Shown here: piece by piece, positions 1 to 7,973 of the stretch
Layout: each line of letters opens with the position of its first letter
Numbering within the stretch: the stretch's first letter is position 1
Assembly: GCA_030040955.1 (NCBI GenBank)
Contig: JASHSH010000360.1
Coordinates: 1-21,417, forward strand
DNA from: Rhodospirillales bacterium
GTDB taxonomy: Bacteria; Pseudomonadota; Alphaproteobacteria; Rhodospirillales; Magnetospirillaceae
Direction of reading: 5' to 3'
DNA length: 21,417 nucleotides
Program-made: the position numbers and the translations under genes
The notes under the pieces: model-generated
The model's input: only the letters and a program-made list of their open reading frames with translations
What the model was told of the DNA's origin: nothing
The model's database searches: none

Positions 1-572
1 TCATCGTCGGGGCGGCCGGATTTTTCGGAGGCGCCACCGCCGGCAGCGTCGCGGCGATCTTGGGCGGCCTGGCGGAGAGCTTGGTGCTGCGCGCGGCAGA
101 GACTTTCATCGCCGTGCCGACATTGATCGTCGCGCTGGTGGCGGCCGCGATCTTCGGCTTGTCGCCGCTCTCGGCCGGCCTCGCGCTGGGATTGGCCGGT
201 CTTGGGCCCTACGCGCTGCTCGCGCATACGCTGACCCGGCGGGCCCTCGGCGAGACCTATGTGCAGGCCGCGCGCGCGCTCGGCGTCCCCCGGCGACGGC
301 TGATCCTCGCCCACATCCTGCCTTCGATCCTGCCGCTTCTGCTCGCCTATGTCGGCGGCGAGGCCGGCGGCAGCGCGGTGGCCTATGCTTCGCTCGGCTT
401 CATCGGTCTCGGCGCCGACCCCACGCAGGCCGACTGGGGCGGCATGCTGTTCGAATACCGGCCGTTCCTGTTCGACCATGTCGGGCTGGTGCTGGCGCCC
501 GGGCTGGCGCTGCTGCTGACCGCGGGCGGGCTCAATCTGGTCTTCGATCGGCGCGACGTTCCGTCAAGCTAG
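1..572 (+). CDS. ABC transporter permease, oligopeptide/dipeptide (DppC/OppC) type, 5' truncated by window edge
   Basis: The open frame enters from the left edge (first full codon at base 3) and ends at TAG 570-572, so only about 189 C-terminal residues are visible. They form several hydrophobic helices. The cytoplasmic coupling loop typical of binding-protein-dependent permeases is clear: YVQAARALGVPRRRLILAH (the EAA loop), followed by a helix with ILPSILPLLLAYVGGE. The ending with LGFIGLGADP and ADWGGML resembles DppC/OppC subunits, which pass peptides or similar substrates through the inner membrane with two ATPase subunits. The substrate cannot be told from this fragment. The last 9 bases overlap the end of the convergent rlmE gene. 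Confidence 0.85.
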   Translation, partial: IVGAAGFFGGATAGSVAAILGGLAESLVLRAAETFIAVPTLIVALVAAAIFGLSPLSAGLALGLAGLGPYALLAHTLTRRALGETYVQAARALGVPRRRLILAHILPSILPLLLAYVGGEAGGSAVAYASLGFIGLGADPTQADWGGMLFEYRPFLFDHVGLVLAPGLALLLTAGGLNLVFDRRDVPSS

Positions 573-1274
573 GCGGCCGCGGAATCCCTGCGCGACGACA
601 TAGGTCTCGGCCGATTCGGCGCGGCTGGCGGGCGGCTTGGCGTGGCGCACCGAGGCGAAGGCGCGGCGCAGCGCGTCTAGCAATTCCTTCTCGGCCCCGC
701 CCTGGAACACCTTGGCGACGAAGCTTCCCCCCGGCGCCAGATGGCGGAGCGCGAAGTCGAGCGCCGCCTCGGCGAGCGCGACCACGCGCAGATGGTCGGT
801 CGCGGCATGCCCGGTGGCGGGCGCGGCCATGTCGGAGAGCAGGATGTCGGCCGGCCCGCCGAGAGCCGCGGCGACGCGCGCCTGGGCCTCGGCGTCGAAC
901 ATGTCGCCGCGCAAGATATCCACGCCCGGGATCGGCGCGATCTCGAGCAGGTCGATGGCGACCACGCGCCCGCCGCCCGTTTCGCCCGCGCGCAGGCGCC
1001 TGGCGGCGATCTGGCTCCATCCCCCCGGCGCGGCGCCGAGATCGATCACGCGCCGGCCGGGCTTGAGCAGATGAAACCGGTCGTCGAGCTGCATCAGCTT
1101 GAAGGCGGCGCGGCTGCGCAGGCCCAGGCGCTTGGCCTCGACCACGAACGGATCGTTGATCTGGCGCTCGAGCCAGCGGGTGGACGAGGCCTTGCGCCGC
1201 TTGTCCTTGCGCAATGTCTCGCGCAGCATGCGCGCCCCCGACCTTCCGCCCTTGCGCGCGCCGCTCCCTTTCAT
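564..1274 (-). CDS. rlmE: 23S rRNA (uridine-2'-O)-methyltransferase RlmE (FtsJ/RrmJ)
   Basis: 236 residues, the usual size for an alphaproteobacterial RlmE with a basic N-terminal extension (about residues 1-35). In E. coli the enzyme methylates U2552 of 23S rRNA from S-adenosylmethionine. The SAM motif DLGAAPGGWSQ lies at about 78-88. The catalytic K-D-K-E set is readable: K59 in RSRAAFKL, D148 in LLSDMAAP, K188 in FVAKVFQGG and E223 in SAETYVVAQ. The ATG at 1274 follows the upstream ppx-like gene by about 10 bases, so the two are very probably one operon, an arrangement common in alphaproteobacteria. The stop overlaps the end of the convergent permease gene. Confidence 0.95.
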   Translation of the reverse strand: MKGSGARKGGRSGARMLRETLRKDKRRKASSTRWLERQINDPFVVEAKRLGLRSRAAFKLMQLDDRFHLLKPGRRVIDLGAAPGGWSQIAARRLRAGETGGGRVVAIDLLEIAPIPGVDILRGDMFDAEAQARVAAALGGPADILLSDMAAPATGHAATDHLRVVALAEAALDFALRHLAPGGSFVAKVFQGGAEKELLDALRRAFASVRHAKPPASRAESAETYVVAQGFRGRLA

Positions 1275-1284
1275 TCTTGGGCGC

Positions 1285-2304
1285 TCATGCCGAGGCCGGC
1301 TCGGCCATCATGGTCAGCAGCAGCCCCTCGCGCAGGCCGCGATCGGCGATCATCAGGCGCGGCGCCGGCCACAAGCCGACGATCGCCTCCAGGATGACGC
1401 AGCCGGCGACGATGAGGCCGGCGCGCTCCGCCCCGATGCAGGGCTGCGCGGCGCGGCGCGCGGGCGGCAATGCGACCACGCGCCGTCCGGTCTCCAGGAT
1501 CGATTCGGTCGGCAGGGTGAGCCCGTCGACCGCGCGGCGGTCGTAGCGGGCGAGGCCGAGATGCACGCCGGCCAGCGTGGTCACCGTGCCCGAGGTGCCG
1601 AGCAGCTGGAGCGCGCCGGGTTCGGCCAGGCGGGCGAGGCCGGAAGCGCGTTCGAACTCGGCCAGCCGCTCGGCGACGCGCGCGACCTCGGCGGCGAAGG
1701 TCGCCGGCTCGGCCAGGCCGGCGCCCGCCTGCTCGGAGAGGGTGACCACGCCGGTCGGCTCGGACAACATGCCGGCGACCGATACGCGGCCCGATCCGTC
1801 GGCGCGGGCGTGGATCAGCTCGGTCGAGCCGCCGCCGATGTCGAAGATCAGCGAATCGACGGGCGCGGGCGCGAGCAGCGCGGCGCAGCCGGCGAGCGTG
1901 AGCGCGGCCTCCTCGGCCGGGCTGATGATCTCGACCGCGAGCCCGGTCTCGGCGGCGACGCGGGCGACGAAATCGCCGCGATTGGCGGCGCGGCGGCAGG
2001 CCTCGGTGGCGACCACGCGGCGGCGGCGCGCGCGGCGGCTTTCCATCCGCCGGCCGCAATGGCGAAGCGCGACCAGGGTGCGCGCCATCGCCGCCTCGCC
2101 GAGCATGCCGCTGCCCGCCAGCCCCTCGCCCAGGCGGGTGACGGCGGAATAGGCCTCGACCACGCGGAAACCGCCCGCGCGCGGCGTGGCCAGCAGCAGG
2201 CGGCAATTGTTGGTGCCGAGATCGAGCGCGGCGTAGACCTCGCCCGCGCCGCGCGCCGCGCCGGGACCGGAGGTTGCCGCCCGCTCGCCCTCGTCCCGTT
2301 CCAC
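1285..2304 (-). CDS. Ppx/GppA-family phosphatase (exopolyphosphatase-like)
   Basis: Actin-fold phosphatase of the exopolyphosphatase/guanosine-pentaphosphatase family. The first phosphate loop reads YAALDLGTNNCRLLL, the second IFDIGGGSTELI, and a third glycine motif is LLGTSGTVTTLAG. The frame opens at an ATG at 2403, but that codon lies inside an extragenic palindrome and the first 33 residues are proline/arginine-rich and unlike the family. I prefer the GTG at 2304, which has a GGGAG Shine-Dalgarno at 2312-2316 with a 7-base spacer and gives 339 residues. This is the short form without the C-terminal HD-like domain. It precedes rlmE in the same direction. Whether the substrate is polyphosphate or (p)ppGpp cannot be decided here. 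Confidence 0.9.
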   Translation of the reverse strand: MERDEGERAATSGPGAARGAGEVYAALDLGTNNCRLLLATPRAGGFRVVEAYSAVTRLGEGLAGSGMLGEAAMARTLVALRHCGRRMESRRARRRRVVATEACRRAANRGDFVARVAAETGLAVEIISPAEEAALTLAGCAALLAPAPVDSLIFDIGGGSTELIHARADGSGRVSVAGMLSEPTGVVTLSEQAGAGLAEPATFAAEVARVAERLAEFERASGLARLAEPGALQLLGTSGTVTTLAGVHLGLARYDRRAVDGLTLPTESILETGRRVVALPPARRAAQPCIGAERAGLIVAGCVILEAIVGLWPAPRLMIADRGLREGLLLTMMAEPASA

Positions 2305-2390
2305 GCGCAAGCTCCCGCAATTCCGGGCGGCGATGGTAGCCAAGCCGCGCGGCGGCCGGAAGCGGGGAGTTAGGTGCGGCGGGGGCGTGG

Positions 2391-2413
2391 ATGGCCGGGT
2401 CAAGCCCGGCCAT
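2391..2413. repeat. Extragenic palindrome, copy 1
   Basis: A perfect 9-bp inverted repeat ATGGCCGGG / CCCGGCCAT around the loop TCAAG. The flanks (CGTGG on the left, GACG on the right) are nearly the same as in the copy at 2513-2535. This looks like the short interspersed palindromes common between genes in alphaproteobacteria. It lies upstream of the preferred ppx start. Confidence 0.8.
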
Positions 2414-2450
2414 GACGGAACCCTAACCCTGGCCTCCCCTTCTCTTCGTC

Positions 2451-2485
2451 ATGCCCGGGCCGGGCGAAGCCCGCGACCAGGGCAT
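2451..2485. repeat. Extragenic palindrome, diverged copy 2
   Basis: An imperfect palindrome beginning ATGCCC and ending GGGCAT, with an inner GGGC-GAAG-CCCG hairpin. It is flanked by CGTC and CCACG, the same edges as the two perfect copies but in the opposite orientation. It is a diverged, longer member of the same repeat family. Confidence 0.6.
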
Positions 2486-2512
2486 CCACGACTTTTCCAC
2501 CGCAGCACATGG

Positions 2513-2535
2513 ATGGCCGGGTCAAGCCCGGCCAT
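2513..2535. repeat. Extragenic palindrome, copy 3
   Basis: Identical over the whole stem-loop (ATGGCCGGG, TCAAG, CCCGGCCAT) to the copy at 2391-2413, and in the same orientation. With the two other copies it fills most of the stretch from 2305 to 2652 between the ppx-like gene and the tRNA. I see no gene in that stretch. Confidence 0.8.
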
Positions 2536-2652
2536 GACGCAGAATGGCGCGGGATGGATGTCCCGGCCGGGCGAGGGCGGAAATGCCGGCGTGCTTTCCC
2601 GCCGCGGGCCACTGTGCTATTTCTCGCGCCTTCTCGGACCGGCGCCTCGGTT

Positions 2653-2726
2653 TGGGGGATCGTCTAACGGTAGGACAGCGGACTCTGACTCCGCCAGTCT
2701 AGGTTCGAATCCTAGTCCCCCAGCCA
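2653..2726 (+). tRNA. tRNA-Gln (anticodon CTG), CCA encoded
   Basis: A complete cloverleaf. The acceptor stem TGGGGGA (2653-2659) pairs with TCCCCCA (2716-2722), then discriminator G and encoded CCA (2724-2726). The D stem is GTC/GAC. The anticodon stem GCGGA/TCCGC encloses the loop CTCTGAC, giving anticodon CTG. The T arm is CTAGG-TTCGAAT-CCTAG. It stands alone, directly beside the fluoride operon that ends at 2913, so it is a plausible left border or integration site for that block, although no second copy of its 3' end is visible in the window. Confidence 0.97.
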
Positions 2727-2912
2727 ATGCGGCGCGGCGCCCTCTCCCGACACCCGCTGCCACTGCTCTCTCCTAATCGGGAGAAACTCGCGTATGGGAC
2801 CGAGTTGGGGTGCCTCAACATCTGATTTGCACCCTTAATTGGAAGAACAGCACCCTAACCAATGTGCCAGAAGCTCCGTCCTGGCCGGCAGACCATCGGC
2901 TCAAATCGCCGA
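2727..2912. other. Intergenic tail between tRNA-Gln and the DUF190 gene
   Basis: No gene is supported here. Two modest inverted repeats are present: GGGTGC/GCACCC (2808-2813 and 2829-2834, followed on the + strand by TTAATT) and ATCGGC/GCCGAT (2895-2900 and 2908-2913, touching the DUF190 stop). They could help end transcription from the tRNA and from the operon respectively, but neither has a proper T-run. The middle of this stretch looks more AT-rich than its surroundings. Confidence 0.35.
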
Positions 2913-3227
2913 TCACCGACAGGTCGCGCGCCAGGTCACGATGCGGTCGTGCGCCACCAGGTCCTTGAGCAGGTCGAGGACGGCGTCGACCACCTTCGGC
3001 TCGTCGAAGAATTCGATGACCAGCGGCAGATCGACCATGAGCCGGAGGATGTCGCCCGCCTGAACCTCACCCGCGGCGCCCAGCCCGGCGATGCCCCGGA
3101 AGACCGTGACCGCCTTCACCCGCTGCTGGTCCTGGAGGATATTGAGAATCTCCCGCATCAGGTTCTTGCGCGGGCCGCGCTCGGCCTCGCTCAGATACAC
3201 GCGGACGAAGGTGACTTCGTTTCCCAT
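2913..3227 (-). CDS. DUF190 family protein, PII-like, partner of CrcB
   Basis: 104 residues matching the DUF190 pattern: an N-terminal VRVYLSEAER strand, a central AVTVFRGIAGLG segment, then LRLMVDLPLVIEFFDEPKVVDAVL. The family adopts a ferredoxin-like, PII-like fold and is often encoded beside crcB. A regulatory role toward the channel is usually supposed but not proven. It is the last gene of the fluoride-riboswitch operon, starts 15 bases after crcB and has a short-spaced GGAG upstream of its ATG. No catalytic residues are obvious. Confidence 0.88.
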   Translation of the reverse strand: MGNEVTFVRVYLSEAERGPRKNLMREILNILQDQQRVKAVTVFRGIAGLGAAGEVQAGDILRLMVDLPLVIEFFDEPKVVDAVLDLLKDLVAHDRIVTWRATCR

Positions 3228-3242
3228 CGCTCCGAGCCTGGA

Positions 3243-3617
3243 TCAGAGGTTGCGCGCGATGTAGGCGCCGCCGAACGTCGCCGCCATGCCGAACACGAGC
3301 GAGACGGCGATATATAGCCCGCCCTTCGCGAATTCGCCCTTCTCGGCGAGAAGCAGGGTCTCCATCGCGAATGTGGAGAAGGTGGAGAAGCCCCCGATGA
3401 AGCCGGTCAGGATTCCGGTGCGCAGCACGGAACTGATCGTCAAGCGGTCCAGAGTCTCGACGAACAGAAATCCCATGAGGAAGCAGGCAAGAACGTTGAT
3501 CGATAGGGTCGCGTAGGGGAACGAACGGCCGTAAATCGCTTGCACCAGATTGGTCATGGCGTAACGAGCCCAGCAACCAAGGATTCCGCCGATCGCGATC
3601 GCGAGATAGGTCTGCAT
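3243..3617 (-). CDS. crcB: Fluoride-specific ion channel CrcB/Fluc
   Basis: 124 residues with four hydrophobic helices, the normal length for a Fluc subunit. Fluc works as a dual-topology dimer that lets F- leave the cytoplasm. The family markers are present: GGILGCWARYAM in the first helix, SINVLACFLMGF in the second, and the Phe-box/polar-track sequence GFIGGFSTFSTFAMET in the third. The glycine often found in the second-helix motif is alanine here. The gene follows hyfB by 22 bases and precedes the DUF190 gene by 15, so it belongs to the operon headed by the riboswitch at 11185-11234. Confidence 0.95.
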   Translation of the reverse strand: MQTYLAIAIGGILGCWARYAMTNLVQAIYGRSFPYATLSINVLACFLMGFLFVETLDRLTISSVLRTGILTGFIGGFSTFSTFAMETLLLAEKGEFAKGGLYIAVSLVFGMAATFGGAYIARNL

Positions 3618-3639
3618 CTATTCGATTTCCGCTTTTTCA

Positions 3640-5655
3640 TCAGAACAACGCGATCAGCAGGATCACGACCAGCAAGATCCCGATCAGCGACAGGTACAGA
3701 TTCAAGTGACCCGACTGGATGAAGCGCAGCCGCGTCGCAACCGCGACCACCAGCCGCTCCAACGGGGCGAACAGATAAGGTCCGAAGATCGGCGCGACGT
3801 CGTGACTGAATACCAGGCGCCGGATGAAGTAAGGCTGACCCTTGGCCTCATCCGCGATTTCGTGGCGCGTTTCGACGCGCGGCCGATAGATGAAGCTGTA
3901 GAAGGTCCGCAGCGCGTTGGAGAAGGTCAGCGCCGTCGTCGTGGACCGGCTTGCGTCCTGCTCGCGGCCGCCGTACCACACCGCCGCGCGCCGCAATGCG
4001 CGCCGACGGCTAAGCAACAGCAGCGCCAAAGGAATCAGCGCAAGCAGCGGCATGGCGACGACGAGCTGGGTCGGCGAGATGAAGGAGAAGGTCTCGGGCA
4101 CGCGGATCGGCGCGCCGGTGGCCGGGACCAGCAAGGGCCCGACATGCATCTTGGCGACCGCCGCCGAGCCGAATTCACGCTGCACCGCCGAGCCGAGCGA
4201 ATCCAGCCAAACCGGCATGCCGACCGCCAATGCCAGCACGAGGATGCCGAGCAGGCCCACGGCGGCGGCATTCCCCATCGGCACCGGCGCGCCCCCTCCG
4301 TCGCGCCGTCCGAGGAGCCCGATGCCGAAGGCCTTGACGAAGGTCGCGAACGCCACGGCCGCCGTGATGGCAAGCCCGGCGCCGGCCAGGGCGGCGGCGA
4401 GCCGGCTGCCCAGGCTGGAGAGATGGAAGCCCTGGAAGAAGGTCTGGAACAGATACCATTCGCTGACGAAGCCCGCCTGCGGCGGCATGGCCGCCAGGCT
4501 CATCGCGGCAAACAGCGCGCCCAGCCCGAACACCCACGGACTGCGCGAGAGGACGCCGCGCTGGACCAGGCGGTAGTCGCCGCAGGCGCGGAAGACTCCG
4601 TCGGCGGACAGGAACATCGCGCCCTTGGCAAGCGCGTGCCCGGCCAGGTGCAGCAGGGCGACCGTCCAGGCCAGGCCGGCGATGTCCATCAGCCCGTCGT
4701 GGCGGAACATCAGCGCGGCGCCGAGCAGGCAGACGGCGATCGAGCCGTTCTCGGCCGAGGACAGGCTGAGCAGCTCGCGCCAGGATTCCTGCTGAAAGGC
4801 GTAGAGCGCCGTGAGGATCGCGCTGATCACCGCGACGGCGACCACGAATATGCCGGCCACAGAAACCGGAAGGGATGTGTCGATCGGCAGCCACTCGATG
4901 ATTCCGCGTCCGAGCGCGAAGAATCCCGCGTTCAGCACCACGCCCGACAGGATCGCGCCGGTGGCGCCGCTGCCCGCGCCGTAAGCGCCCGGGAACCACT
5001 CGTAGAAGGGAAGCAGGCCGAGCTTGGCGCCGAAGCCGATCAGCACGAGCAGGCCGACGAAATACTGCTCGGCCCGCGGCATCCCCGCCGCGCCCTTCGC
5101 GAAGCCCGCGAAGGACGGGCCGCCCGAATGGGACGAGAGGATCAAGAATGCGAGCACGAGCGCGACCGCTCCCGCTTCCAGCAGGGCGAGCATGAACAGG
5201 GTGGGCCGGCCCGAGTCGGTCGCCATCGCCTCGCCCAGGATCATCACGGCCCCGCCCAGGCTCATGATCTCCCAGGCGACCAGGAAGCTCACCGCGTCCT
5301 GCAGCCCGAATACGCCGAGCGCGCCGATCAGGCTGGCCGCCGCGCCGAAGGTCCAGGACGCCTTGCGCGGCGCCGGCGTGCCCAGCCAACAGGCCAGAGT
5401 CGCGCCGGCCAGCCCGAAACCCATCAGCCACATCGCTTCGGAATCGAGCCGGAAGACGGTGCCATCGAACGCGATTCCGAGCGAGGTCGGTATCGGCGGC
5501 AGACCGTCGGGCAGACTCGCGAGCACCATCGCGATCGCGGCGACGCCGCCGATCCCCAGCAGCGCGCGCGCCAACCCGATCCCGCGCCCCGTCAGCGCGA
5601 GCAGTCCCGCGAGCAGCCAGGCGACGAGGGCGACGACGAGAAGTTCAGTCGCCAA
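3640..5655 (-). CDS. hyfB: HyfB/NuoL-like antiporter-type membrane subunit
   Basis: 671 residues, close to hydrogenase-4 subunit B (HyfB/HycC), with about 15 or more hydrophobic helices. It belongs to the Mrp/NuoL/M/N family of ion-translocating subunits. A conserved helix carries SFLVAWEIMSLGGAVMIL with the membrane glutamate, and HALAKGAMFLSA carries a membrane lysine. The usual PLHVWLP segment is changed to LLPFYEWFPGAYG. The C-terminal part continues past the core into an amphipathic stretch and a final helix, as in HyfB. The start is TTG at 5655 with GGGAGGG just upstream, overlapping the preceding gene by 11 bases. It is the second large antiporter-like subunit of the operon after HyfF. 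Confidence 0.9.
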   Translation of the reverse strand: MATELLVVALVAWLLAGLLALTGRGIGLARALLGIGGVAAIAMVLASLPDGLPPIPTSLGIAFDGTVFRLDSEAMWLMGFGLAGATLACWLGTPAPRKASWTFGAAASLIGALGVFGLQDAVSFLVAWEIMSLGGAVMILGEAMATDSGRPTLFMLALLEAGAVALVLAFLILSSHSGGPSFAGFAKGAAGMPRAEQYFVGLLVLIGFGAKLGLLPFYEWFPGAYGAGSGATGAILSGVVLNAGFFALGRGIIEWLPIDTSLPVSVAGIFVVAVAVISAILTALYAFQQESWRELLSLSSAENGSIAVCLLGAALMFRHDGLMDIAGLAWTVALLHLAGHALAKGAMFLSADGVFRACGDYRLVQRGVLSRSPWVFGLGALFAAMSLAAMPPQAGFVSEWYLFQTFFQGFHLSSLGSRLAAALAGAGLAITAAVAFATFVKAFGIGLLGRRDGGGAPVPMGNAAAVGLLGILVLALAVGMPVWLDSLGSAVQREFGSAAVAKMHVGPLLVPATGAPIRVPETFSFISPTQLVVAMPLLALIPLALLLLSRRRALRRAAVWYGGREQDASRSTTTALTFSNALRTFYSFIYRPRVETRHEIADEAKGQPYFIRRLVFSHDVAPIFGPYLFAPLERLVVAVATRLRFIQSGHLNLYLSLIGILLVVILLIALF

Positions 5656-6454
5656 GGCGCCCTCCCGTGACCCGCTGCTGGCGCCGGTCGAGGAACATCA
5701 GCAGCGCCTCGACGATCGCCGCCGGGTTAGGCGGACAGCCCGGCAGATAGAGATCGACGGGGAGAATCCCCTCGAGCCCGTTGCGGCAGGCATACCCGCC
5801 GCCGGCGACACCGCCGGAGACCGCGCAGGTCCCGAAGGCCATCACCCAGCGCGGCTCGGGCATCGCCTCGTAGGCGCGCCGCAGCGGCTCGTGCATCGCG
5901 TAGGTCACCGGTCCGGTCACGAGCAGCAGGTCGGCGAAGCGCGGCGAGGGCGTGAAGAAGATGCCGAGGCGATGCAGGTTGTAGAACGGGTTGTTGAGCG
6001 CCTGAAGTTCGGATTCGCAGCCGTTGCACGAGCCCGCGTCGACATGACGGATATGCAGACTGCGGCGGAACCCGTTGCGCGGAGCACTGGGCGCGGACGG
6101 CCGGACGGCGGCATCGGCCTGCGCGCCGAGAACCAGATCGGAGCGCTCGCGCACGCCGAAGGCCCAGTCGGCCGAGGTGGCGGCGGCCCCGGTCGGGCAG
6201 GCCTCGACGCAGAGCTGACAGACCACGCAGCGCCCGTAATCGACGCTCAGGCGCTCGGCGCCGGCGCGATCGGCCCGCACGGTGATGGCCTCGGTCGGGC
6301 ATGCGCGGGCGCAATCGGCGCAGCCGCTCTCGCATTTCGCGGCGTCGAAGCGCGGAAAGCCGAGGAACCCAGCCTGACCGTCGCCGTCCGCGCTGGCCGG
6401 CCAAGCCGTCGTCGCCTTGCCGCTGATCAGCCCGAACAGGGTCCAGATCGGCAT
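5645..6454 (-). CDS. hyfI: Fused ferredoxin (HyfH/HycF-like) and HyfI/NuoB-like small subunit
   Basis: 269 residues in two parts. Residues 38-90 hold two [4Fe-4S] sites, CESGCADCARACP (C41, C45, C48, C52, with a wider first spacing than the standard CxxCxxCxxxCP) and CVVCQLCVEACP (C76, C79, C82, C86). Residues 130-260 are a NuoB/HyfI small subunit with CNGCESE (C143, C146), FGTC (C210) and LPGCPP (C240), which should bind the terminal N2-like cluster. In E. coli these are separate proteins (HyfH and HyfI). The start ATG follows the hyfG stop by 10 bases with a GGGG-rich Shine-Dalgarno. All cluster cysteines are intact, so an electron-transfer chain is expected even though the neighbouring large subunit lacks its nickel ligands. 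Confidence 0.92.
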   Translation of the reverse strand: MPIWTLFGLISGKATTAWPASADGDGQAGFLGFPRFDAAKCESGCADCARACPTEAITVRADRAGAERLSVDYGRCVVCQLCVEACPTGAAATSADWAFGVRERSDLVLGAQADAAVRPSAPSAPRNGFRRSLHIRHVDAGSCNGCESELQALNNPFYNLHRLGIFFTPSPRFADLLLVTGPVTYAMHEPLRRAYEAMPEPRWVMAFGTCAVSGGVAGGGYACRNGLEGILPVDLYLPGCPPNPAAIVEALLMFLDRRQQRVTGGRLGD

Positions 6455-6464
6455 CCCCGCCCCC

Positions 6465-7973
6465 TCAGCGATCGCAGCCGGCGATGGTGAGGCCGAAGCT
6501 GGCCTCGTTGATCGCGTAGTCCATCATGTTGCTGTCGTGCACGGTGAACGGAAACACCCGCCAGTTCGAGAAGGAGGGGGACTTGATCTTGACGCGCGCG
6601 AGCGACCCGTCGGGCCCGAGATGCACCGCGTAGAACAGCGACCCACGCGGCGACTCCGCCCAGCCGAGCCCGTCGGAGCCGGGCGGCGGCGCGCAAGCCG
6701 CGCGCACGGGGCCGTCGGCGAGCAGCAGGATCACGCGCTGGATCAGCGCAATGCTGGCGTCGATCTCGGCGATGCGTACTTGCGCGCGGGCATGAGCATC
6801 GCCGCTGGGACGTACTGGCACCGCCAACGGTAGGCCGCCATAAGCGGCGTAGGGATGGTCGCGGCGCAAATCGCGATCGAAGCCCGAGGCGCGCTGGATC
6901 GGCCCGGTCGCGCCCTGGTCGAAGGCCACGTCGTGAGCGAGCGGCCCGGTGGTGATCAGGCGGTCGAGGTGGCTGTTGGTGTTCTCCAGCATTGTCGTGT
7001 AGGTGGCGACGCGTTCGCGCAGCGACTCGAGATCGCCGCTCAGCCACGGCCTGGGATCGAGGTCGCGGCGCAGCCCGCCCGGGATCAGCAGACCGCGCAG
7101 GAAACGGCTGCCCGTCAGGCGCGCGTTGATCTGCTTGGCCCGCTCCTCGAGCAACTTGCCCTCGGCCTCGCCGACCTTGAGCGTGGTCGTGTGCGCGAGG
7201 TGTCCGAGGTAGTGAAGATGGTTGTAGAGCCGCTCGAGCTCGGCCAATAGCGAGCGCAGCATCCGGGCGCGTTCGGGCACTACGCAGCCGGCCGCCTGTT
7301 CGACCGCCTGGCAGAAGGCGAGGGCATGGGCGAAGCTCCCCACCCCGGAGACGCGCTCGGCGAGGATGGTGCCGGCCGCGAGCGTGCGTCCCTCGAAGCG
7401 CTTCTCCATGCCCCGATGCTTGAAGAACAGCCTCGGGTGGTAGTGGATGATGTGCTCGCCGACATAGAGGAACACCATCTCGGCCGATTCCACGACGTCG
7501 GCGCGCACCGGTCCGAACGGCAGGCGCTGAACGTCGGGACTCTCCAGCTCGGGAAGGCCGCCCTCGGCCGGGTCGAAAGGCAGGATCGCGTCGGCCGGAT
7601 AGGCGGGATCGAAGGGGGGGCGCCAAGGCCGCGCGCCCTCGTGCAGGACAAGCCGGTTCGGCTCGGGATGGCCGGTGAACGCGACCCCGAACAGGTCGGC
7701 GATCTCGCGCTCGTACCAGCCCAGCAGCGGACAGATCGCGGCGACGCTCGGCACCGGGCCGCGGGGCTCGCAGCGCCACATGAAGTACTCGTCGCGCTGC
7801 GCACGGCTGCCGAGATAGCGGAGCTGAATCCGCCCCGGCGCGGGATACCAGGCGTAGGCCATCTGCATGCGCCCGCCGCCGCGCACGATGCCGCTCACCG
7901 CCGCGGGCAAGTCGGCGGCCTCGATCGGTATGTCCTTGATGCGCGCCGGGGCGGCGTCCGTGGCTTGGGTCAC
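6465..7973 (-). CDS. hyfG: HyfG/NuoCD-like large subunit lacking [NiFe] ligands (Ehr-type)
   Basis: 502 residues from a GTG at 7973, whose GTGA overlaps the hyfF stop by 4 bases. The longer upstream reading is only the shadow of hyfF. Residues 1-125 are a NuoC-like domain with WYEREIADLFGVAFTGHPEPNR. Residues 160-502 are a NuoD/hydrogenase large-subunit domain. In HycE/HyfG the nickel site starts with RVCGICG. Here it reads RVSGVGS (207-213), so both cysteines are replaced by S209 and G212. The C-terminal DPCxxC motif is reduced to AGCDR with one Cys. A hydrogenase activity is therefore unlikely. This matches energy-converting hydrogenase-related (Ehr) complexes, whose substrate is not known. 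No formate dehydrogenase or hydrogenase maturation genes are seen nearby. Confidence 0.92.
   Translation of the reverse strand: MTQATDAAPARIKDIPIEAADLPAAVSGIVRGGGRMQMAYAWYPAPGRIQLRYLGSRAQRDEYFMWRCEPRGPVPSVAAICPLLGWYEREIADLFGVAFTGHPEPNRLVLHEGARPWRPPFDPAYPADAILPFDPAEGGLPELESPDVQRLPFGPVRADVVESAEMVFLYVGEHIIHYHPRLFFKHRGMEKRFEGRTLAAGTILAERVSGVGSFAHALAFCQAVEQAAGCVVPERARMLRSLLAELERLYNHLHYLGHLAHTTTLKVGEAEGKLLEERAKQINARLTGSRFLRGLLIPGGLRRDLDPRPWLSGDLESLRERVATYTTMLENTNSHLDRLITTGPLAHDVAFDQGATGPIQRASGFDRDLRRDHPYAAYGGLPLAVPVRPSGDAHARAQVRIAEIDASIALIQRVILLLADGPVRAACAPPPGSDGLGWAESPRGSLFYAVHLGPDGSLARVKIKSPSFSNWRVFPFTVHDSNMMDYAINEASFGLTIAGCDR

Noticed and set aside
2305..2403. N-terminal extension of the ppx-like protein from the ATG at 2403
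   Set aside because: The codon lies in an extragenic palindrome and the extension is low-complexity; the GTG at 2304 has a well-placed Shine-Dalgarno.
2386..2540. CRISPR array
   Set aside because: Only three palindromes, one inverted and diverged, with irregular spacing and no cas genes.
3706..5670. A 654-codon open frame on the + strand
   Set aside because: It lies antisense to the clear HyfB gene, is composed mainly of R, Q, E, G and A, and has no domain; it is a GC-rich shadow.
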